Source of the DNA: an uncultured Eubacterium sp.
GTDB lineage: Bacteria; Bacillota; Clostridia; Lachnospirales; Lachnospiraceae
Length of the DNA: 64,000 nt
NCBI GenBank assembly: GCA_948579355.1
Contig: CAPAOV010000007.1
Location: 1-64,000 of the forward strand
Direction of reading: 5' to 3'
Position 1 is the first letter of the stretch. Each line of letters opens with the position of its first letter. Position numbers and translations under genes: made by a program. Under the pieces are notes generated by a model that worked only from the letters and a program-made list of their open reading frames with translations, had not been told where the DNA came from and did not search any database. Below are positions 59,450 to 64,000 of this stretch, one piece after another.

Positions 59450-59812
59450 TTAATTAAACGTACGTTTTTTAATTGAACGGATGACAAGGTCATCTGCTAA
59501 GACAGGAACTCCTGTCTCCTGCTCCATCTGTGAGACAATGGCAGCCATTATGACAGCAGCTATCTGTGTGTCGTTACTTTCTTCTCTCGCCGGAGATGAT
59601 TTTGGAAGTTCAATCGGTACTTCTCTTCTCTCCGGACGTACCGTCTCCGCCGCTTTCTTCTCAAACAGCTTCGGAATATACTTCAAAAGAAAAATTATAA
59701 TCGATATCAGAATGAGGACGATAAACACCGTGCCCATACCGATAAGCGTATTAATCAGCGCTTCGTCCGGTCCTACCTGCGCATTTACTTTCTCAAGATT
59801 AATCAGTAACAT
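59450..59812 (-). CDS. Decarboxylase gamma/delta subunit (OadG-like)
   Basis: 120 residues. One N-terminal membrane helix (about 22-45, LIGMGTVFIVLILISIIIFLL), followed by a charged hinge and a C-terminal amphipathic domain (TQIAAVIMAAIVSQMEQETG), the OadG / MmdD plan. It tethers the biotin carrier and carboxyltransferase to the membrane beta subunit. Confidence 0.85.
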   Translation of the reverse strand: MLLINLEKVNAQVGPDEALINTLIGMGTVFIVLILISIIIFLLKYIPKLFEKKAAETVRPERREVPIELPKSSPAREESNDTQIAAVIMAAIVSQMEQETGVPVLADDLVIRSIKKRTFN

Positions 59813-59816
59813 CCCA

Positions 59817-61193
59817 TCACCTCATTCCAAACATTTGCAGGGCATAAATCAGATGCTTGCGAATCTGCTCTCCGGAAATTACGTTGTCCACATAACCTCT
59901 TCTTGCCGCCGCCTCAGCGCCTTGCTGGATTTTGTCAAATTCCTTTGCCTTTTCTTCCAACGCCGCTTTTGTGTCGTCCGCGCCGGAAATCTCATCCTCG
60001 CACATTATCTGCGCCGCTATTTTCGCATCCATAACGCCTACCTTTGATGTCTCCAGTGCGAAGACAACATCTGCACCGATATGTTTGGAATTCATCGCCA
60101 CATAAGCGCTGCCGTAAGCTTCTCCGGTAATCACGTTGATTCTCGGTACATCGGCGCTGGCAAACGCATATGTCATATCGGCTACTGCCTGTGAAATCGT
60201 CTTCTCCTCTTCCATCGAAGCCGCGTACTCTTTCACGTTTGTCAGTGTCACAACCGGCAGTCCGAACGCATCACAGAAATAAGTGAATTGCTCCGCTTTT
60301 TTACAACCTGCCGTAGACAGCACGCCCTCAGCCGCATTGGCAATTGCACCAATGGTAATGCCATCAATTGTCATAAGCCCGGTTACCATCTCTTTTCCAT
60401 ATCCGGCTTTCAGCTCAATGAACTTCGTTCCGTCGGCAATCTGCGTCAGAGCCGCTGCCGCATCCGAAGCATAACCGTCAAAGCCGTCCAGCACGCGGTT
60501 CTTATCGTCTGTCGTCTCTGCCGCTGCCAAAGTTCCGGCGTTGGCCGGCAGCATCACAATCAAATCACGGATTTTTGCGATGACATCCGCTTCCGTCGCA
60601 CATACTATGTCAACATTTCCGGCTTCCGACTGAAAAGCCGCATTGCTTGTATCACACTTTTCGATACGGTTTCCGGCAATCGCATTCGGAGAATTTACAA
60701 ACAATTTTCCATTTTCCTCATCCATCAACGTGATGTCGCATAACTTAGAAGAAATCGCAACGCCGCCGCCGCAGGAACCGAGAATTGCACTAATCTGCGG
60801 AACAATTCCCGAAGCTTTTATTTTTGCCATGTAGATATCACCAAATCCGGCCAATGCATCCATCGCCTCTTGAACACGAATGCCGGCACAATCAATCAGC
60901 CCGACAACCGGCGCTCCGGCTTTCATTGCCATTTCATAGAGATTTACAATCTTTTTCGCATGCATCTCACCAACGGAACCATTCAAAGCGGTTACATCCT
61001 GACTGTAGACAAATACCAAATTGGAATCTACTACACCGTAACCGGTAATTACACCATCGGCCGGCACTGCTTTTTCCTGCATGTTGAAATCAGTATTTCT
61101 TTTCGTCATCATACCGCCGATTTCAACAAAACTGTTTGCGTCAACAAGCGCTTCAATCCGCTGTTTTGCTGACATTTTAGCTGTGTTACTCAT
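59817..61193 (-). CDS. Carboxyltransferase alpha subunit, methylmalonyl-CoA decarboxylase type (12S-like)
   Basis: 458 residues of the acyl-CoA carboxyltransferase (crotonase-fold) family: KAGAPVVGLIDCAGIRVQEA, GSCGGGVAISSKLCD, and a second half with ACC-type FAFASADVPRINVITGEAYGSAYVAM, the two oxyanion-hole GG motifs. It resembles MmdA/PccB/12S transcarboxylase, with the usual length slightly short. It is the first gene of the operon and would transfer CO2 from a CoA thioester to biotin. Substrate (methylmalonyl-CoA or a related one) is inferred from the family. Confidence 0.85.
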   Translation of the reverse strand: MSNTAKMSAKQRIEALVDANSFVEIGGMMTKRNTDFNMQEKAVPADGVITGYGVVDSNLVFVYSQDVTALNGSVGEMHAKKIVNLYEMAMKAGAPVVGLIDCAGIRVQEAMDALAGFGDIYMAKIKASGIVPQISAILGSCGGGVAISSKLCDITLMDEENGKLFVNSPNAIAGNRIEKCDTSNAAFQSEAGNVDIVCATEADVIAKIRDLIVMLPANAGTLAAAETTDDKNRVLDGFDGYASDAAAALTQIADGTKFIELKAGYGKEMVTGLMTIDGITIGAIANAAEGVLSTAGCKKAEQFTYFCDAFGLPVVTLTNVKEYAASMEEEKTISQAVADMTYAFASADVPRINVITGEAYGSAYVAMNSKHIGADVVFALETSKVGVMDAKIAAQIMCEDEISGADDTKAALEEKAKEFDKIQQGAEAAARRGYVDNVISGEQIRKHLIYALQMFGMR

Positions 61194-61253
61194 TTGCAGT
61201 CCTCCACTTTCTATATTGTAGTTTTATGTAAAACTCAAATTTAATCCAAGATA

Positions 61254-61282
61254 ATTGTAACGCTTTTATTTATAATTGGCAA
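61254..61282 (-). promoter_or_regulatory. Promoter of the decarboxylase operon
   Basis: Minus strand TTGCCA (61277-61282), 17 bases, TACAAT (61254-61259). Confidence 0.7.
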
Positions 61283-61358
61283 CACAAAAATTGAGAAATT
61301 TTTCATCAATTTTGACCCCTGTACATATATTGTAAAAAAACGGTTTGGGGAAAGTCCT

Positions 61359-62588
61359 ATGAAACTCTCCTGGTTTTCTACCATTATGCTTTTCGGCGTA
61401 CTTGTCATTGCCGGAATTTTCTTTGATTCTGAGGCAAATCCGACTGCGGATACTGCGATTTCCCGCCATCTGCCGGAGCCGCAAATACAGATTCCGGCCA
61501 CGGCTCCTGCCCCGCGGGCCCCCTCGCTAAACGCCCGCTACGCCTGCGTCATGGACGCCGATTCCGGACGCATCCTGTATAATAAAAAGTCCGAAGAAAA
61601 AGTTCCCATGGCCAGTACTACAAAAATTATGACTGCCCTGCTTGTTTTGGAATCCCACCGTCAGGCCGATACCGTTACATCAAGCAGCCGGGCGTCTTCC
61701 ATGCCAAAAGTACGTCTGGGAATGAGAGCAGGCATGCAGTACCGGATGTCTGACCTCCTTTACTCCCTTATGTTAGAGTCGCACAACGATACTGCTGTAG
61801 CTATTGCCGAACACATCGGTCATTCCGTTGAGGGTTTCGCTTCTCTTATGAATAAAAAAGCCGCAGAAATCGGATTGTCGCAAACACATTTTGTGACGCC
61901 GAACGGTCTGGACGCAGACGGACACTATAGTACGGCGGCGGATATGTGCCGTCTGGCTGCTTACGCCGTGCGCAACAAGGACTTTCTTTCGCTTGTACAG
62001 ACGAAATCGCATACCTTTAGCGATATCAGTGGCAAACATCGGTATTCCCTGTCAAATAAAGACGCTTTCCTTTCTTATTATGAGGGGGCTCTCGGTATTA
62101 AGACCGGTTTCACAAACAAGGCGGGCTACTGTTTTGTCGGCGCCGCCGGACGCTCGGGAATCACTTTGACAAGCTGCGTGTTAGCTTCCGGCTGGCCGCC
62201 AAACAAATCGTATAAATGGGTGGACACAAAATCGCTGATGGATTACGGATTCGGCAACTTTTACCAGACCGAACTTCCCATTCAGGATTTAAGCAAAGCT
62301 GTTATTCCGGTTATGGACGGCAGGCAGGAAAGCGTCTCCCTGCGTCCGCTCCCGAAAATCCCCGTCCTCTTAAGCCGCTCCGACCGCCTGACAATTACCT
62401 ATGATATTCCGGATACTCTTTACGCTCCCGTCCGCAAGGAAACGGCCATCGGACTTGTTTCTTTCTATATTAATGATACATTGTACCGGAAAGAAAAAGT
62501 TTTTCCGCTGGAAAGCATTGAAAAATCTGACTTTTCTGATACAATAGATAAAGTATTTAATATATGGATGGATGTCTTCGGATTTTGA
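61359..62588 (+). CDS. D-alanyl-D-alanine carboxypeptidase (DacF-type, PBP5 family)
   Basis: 409 residues. Signal anchor or signal peptide (4-24), then the serine peptidase S11 domain with SxxK (S86-T-T-K89), SxN (S141-H-N143) and KTG (K248-T-G250). The C-terminal domain (about 300-409) ends in a hydrophobic/amphipathic tail that would hold it to the membrane. It trims the terminal D-Ala of peptidoglycan pentapeptides; in Bacillus DacF acts in sporulation. GGGGA ribosome site. Divergent to the decarboxylase operon. Confidence 0.93.
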   Translation: MKLSWFSTIMLFGVLVIAGIFFDSEANPTADTAISRHLPEPQIQIPATAPAPRAPSLNARYACVMDADSGRILYNKKSEEKVPMASTTKIMTALLVLESHRQADTVTSSSRASSMPKVRLGMRAGMQYRMSDLLYSLMLESHNDTAVAIAEHIGHSVEGFASLMNKKAAEIGLSQTHFVTPNGLDADGHYSTAADMCRLAAYAVRNKDFLSLVQTKSHTFSDISGKHRYSLSNKDAFLSYYEGALGIKTGFTNKAGYCFVGAAGRSGITLTSCVLASGWPPNKSYKWVDTKSLMDYGFGNFYQTELPIQDLSKAVIPVMDGRQESVSLRPLPKIPVLLSRSDRLTITYDIPDTLYAPVRKETAIGLVSFYINDTLYRKEKVFPLESIEKSDFSDTIDKVFNIWMDVFGF

Positions 62589-62604
62589 AAACAAAAAAAA
62601 GTAC

Positions 62605-62633
62605 TTTACATTTCAAAATAATTGTGCTATGGT
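62605..62633 (+). promoter_or_regulatory. Promoter upstream of glnA
   Basis: TTTACA (62605-62610), 17 bases, TATGGT (62628-62633), with TG before the -10. Transcription would start near 62640, ahead of the terminator at 62657. Confidence 0.55.
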
Positions 62634-62656
62634 AGAGCCATGGTTTGACAAGAGCG

Positions 62657-62694
62657 AAGGTGTTCTCATTCATTGGGAACACCTTTCTTTTTTT
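62657..62694 (+). terminator. Intrinsic terminator in the glnA leader (also behind dacF)
   Basis: AAGGTGTTCTC pairs with GGGAACACCTT (11 pairs, one G-T) around a seven-base loop, followed by TCTTTTTTT. Between a promoter and the glnA start it is an attenuator candidate; it also ends readthrough from the carboxypeptidase gene. Confidence 0.85.
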
Positions 62695-62735
62695 GGAAGA
62701 CAAAATAATCATAAATGGGAAGGAAGGAAATCAAT

Positions 62736-64000
62736 ATGCAGAAAAATGTAATTGATGATGTTTTTGGAACAAAAGTATTTAATGATGATGTCATGCAGCA
62801 ATATCTGCCAAAGAAAACATACGCACAATTAAAGGATACGATTGAGAATGGAGAGGAGCTTGCTCCCGAAGTAGCTAATGTCGTTGCACACGCCATGAAA
62901 GAATGGGCCCTGTCCAACGGAGCTACCCACTATACCCACTGGTTCCAGCCAATGACCGGCGTGACGGCAGAAAAACACGATTCTTTTCTGAGTCCGGCTT
63001 CGGATGCACATGCCGTTTTGGAGTTCTCCGGTAAAGAGCTGATTAAAGGGGAACCGGACGCTTCCTCTTTCCCGTCCGGCGGACTGCGCGCCACCTTTGA
63101 GGCTCGGGGATATACGGCTTGGGATTGTACCTCTCCGGCATTTCTCCGCGAAGACGCTATCGGCACCCTGCTCTGTATCCCTACCGCATTCTGTTCGTAT
63201 ACGGGCGAGGCGCTCGACAAGAAAACGCCGCTTCTGCGCTCTATGGAAGCAATCAGCAAACAGGCTGTCCGCATTCTTAAATTGTTCGGAAACGAGGACG
63301 TGTCAAGCGTGCGCTGCTCCGTCGGGCCGGAACAGGAATATTTTCTGATTGACCGCAACATGTTTTTACAGCGTGACGACCTTATTTTCACCGGACGGAC
63401 TCTGTTCGGCTCCATGCCTCCGAAAGGCCAGGAACTGGACGACCACTACTTTGGTACGATTCGCGAAAGACAGGCCGCATTTATGAAAGAGTTGAACGAC
63501 GAATTGTGGAAACTCGGTATTCTCGCCAAGACACAGCACAACGAAGTGGCTCCCGCCCAGCATGAAATGGCGCCAATTTACAGCACTGCAAATATCGCTG
63601 CCGACCACAACCAGCTGGTGATGGAAATTATGAAAAAAGTTGCCCGCCGCCATAATTTTGAGTGTCTGCTCCACGAAAAACCATTTGCCGGCGTCAATGG
63701 CTCTGGTAAGCATGACAACTGGTCTTTAGTGACAAATACCGGTATGAATCTTCTCAGTCCGGGTAAAGCTCCATATGACAACAAACAGTTTCTTTTGTTC
63801 CTCGCTGCCGTCATAGCGGCAGTAGATAGCCATGCCGCTCTCTTGCGCTTGTCTGCTTCCAATCCGGGTAACGACCACCGTCTTGGCGCCAATGAAGCTC
63901 CTCCGGCTATTATTTCCATCTTTCTCGGAGAACAGCTTGAGGACATTGTCGAGCAGATTTTGAAAGACGGTACCGCCACCCACAGCAACAAAGGGGAACG
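62736..64000 (+). CDS. glnA: Glutamine synthetase type III (cut at the window edge)
   Basis: 421 codons present of about 700. GSIII markers: HYTHWFQPMTG, EQEYFLID (metal-binding Glu), NEVAPAQHEMAP, GVNGSGKHDNWSL and the NPGNDHRLGANEAPPAI loop. It joins ammonium to glutamate with ATP. The large GSIII class is common in Lachnospiraceae and Bacteroidetes. Ribosome site GGAAGGAA seven bases before the ATG. The leader terminator suggests control by antitermination. Confidence 0.96.
   Translation, partial: MQKNVIDDVFGTKVFNDDVMQQYLPKKTYAQLKDTIENGEELAPEVANVVAHAMKEWALSNGATHYTHWFQPMTGVTAEKHDSFLSPASDAHAVLEFSGKELIKGEPDASSFPSGGLRATFEARGYTAWDCTSPAFLREDAIGTLLCIPTAFCSYTGEALDKKTPLLRSMEAISKQAVRILKLFGNEDVSSVRCSVGPEQEYFLIDRNMFLQRDDLIFTGRTLFGSMPPKGQELDDHYFGTIRERQAAFMKELNDELWKLGILAKTQHNEVAPAQHEMAPIYSTANIAADHNQLVMEIMKKVARRHNFECLLHEKPFAGVNGSGKHDNWSLVTNTGMNLLSPGKAPYDNKQFLLFLAAVIAAVDSHAALLRLSASNPGNDHRLGANEAPPAIISIFLGEQLEDIVEQILKDGTATHSNKGE

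Noticed and set aside
59046..59453. Plus-strand frame with Arg/Cys/Ser repeats
   Set aside because: It is antisense to the Ala/Pro-rich linker of the biotin carrier and has no ribosome site.

Overview
The window looks like a chromosomal segment of a low-to-moderate GC Gram-positive of class Clostridia, most likely family Lachnospiraceae. The evidence is the protein style, the strong AGGAGG ribosome sites, consensus TTGACA/TATAAT promoters, a type III glutamine synthetase, Na+-translocating decarboxylase subunits and a secretin-less type IV pilus cluster. Almost everything is on the minus strand; only the exonuclease-like gene at 7.4 kb, the ylbJ-like gene at 17 kb, a D-Ala-D-Ala carboxypeptidase and glnA read plus.

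Layout, left to right. 0-7 kb: minus-strand operon cls, ruvA, ruvB, zapA, U32 peptidase, FtsW/RodA-like (cut by the window edge). 7.4-12 kb: exonuclease-like protein, DegV protein, large hybrid sensor kinase. 12-15.9 kb: triple-S1 protein, rpmF, ackA, cysE, each with readable promoters or hairpins. 16-21 kb: second DegV protein, ylbJ-like protein, coiled-coil protein, rsmD, recG. 21-23.5 kb: metallo-hydrolase, mazEF, tmRNA (ssrA). 23.5-28 kb: gpsA, plsY, der, yraN, FlhB-like protein, rnhB.

28.2-31.2 kb is an AT-rich island carrying a complete three-gene ABC-3C conflict (probable anti-phage) system: SMEK-domain effector, small middle component and DUF2326-type ABC ATPase. It is flanked by what look like two truncated gene stumps, one resembling the end of an XRE-type repressor. 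31.3-46.9 kb is a complete monoderm type IV pilus locus: pilB, pilT, pilC, major pilin, pilD, a pilM-pilN fusion, pilO, four minor pilins, a 919-residue membrane-anchored exoprotein, and an overlooked 46-residue membrane protein at the head. hisIE and hisB follow (47-48.8 kb), then trmD, rimM, khpA, rpsP, ffh, ylxM (48.9-52.5 kb). In Bacillus subtilis trmD is followed by rplS, rbgA and rnhB; here about 20.7 kb of his, pilus and ABC-3C genes lies between trmD and rnhB, which marks this stretch as the accessory part of the window.

52.6-53.0 kb holds two unrecognised short reading frames with good ribosome sites. 53.1-56.3 kb encodes a degenerate REC / HD-GYP / GGDEF protein and a methyltransferase. 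56.4-61.2 kb is a five-gene Na+-pumping biotin-dependent decarboxylase operon with two different carboxyltransferase subunits. The window ends in dacF-like and a truncated glnA with a terminator in its leader. A link worth noting: PilB carries two copies of the MshEN cyclic-di-GMP binding motif, and a cyclic-di-GMP synthase/hydrolase-type protein is encoded in the same window, so pilus extension is probably under cyclic-di-GMP control. No tRNA, rRNA, CRISPR array, IS element or integrase was seen.
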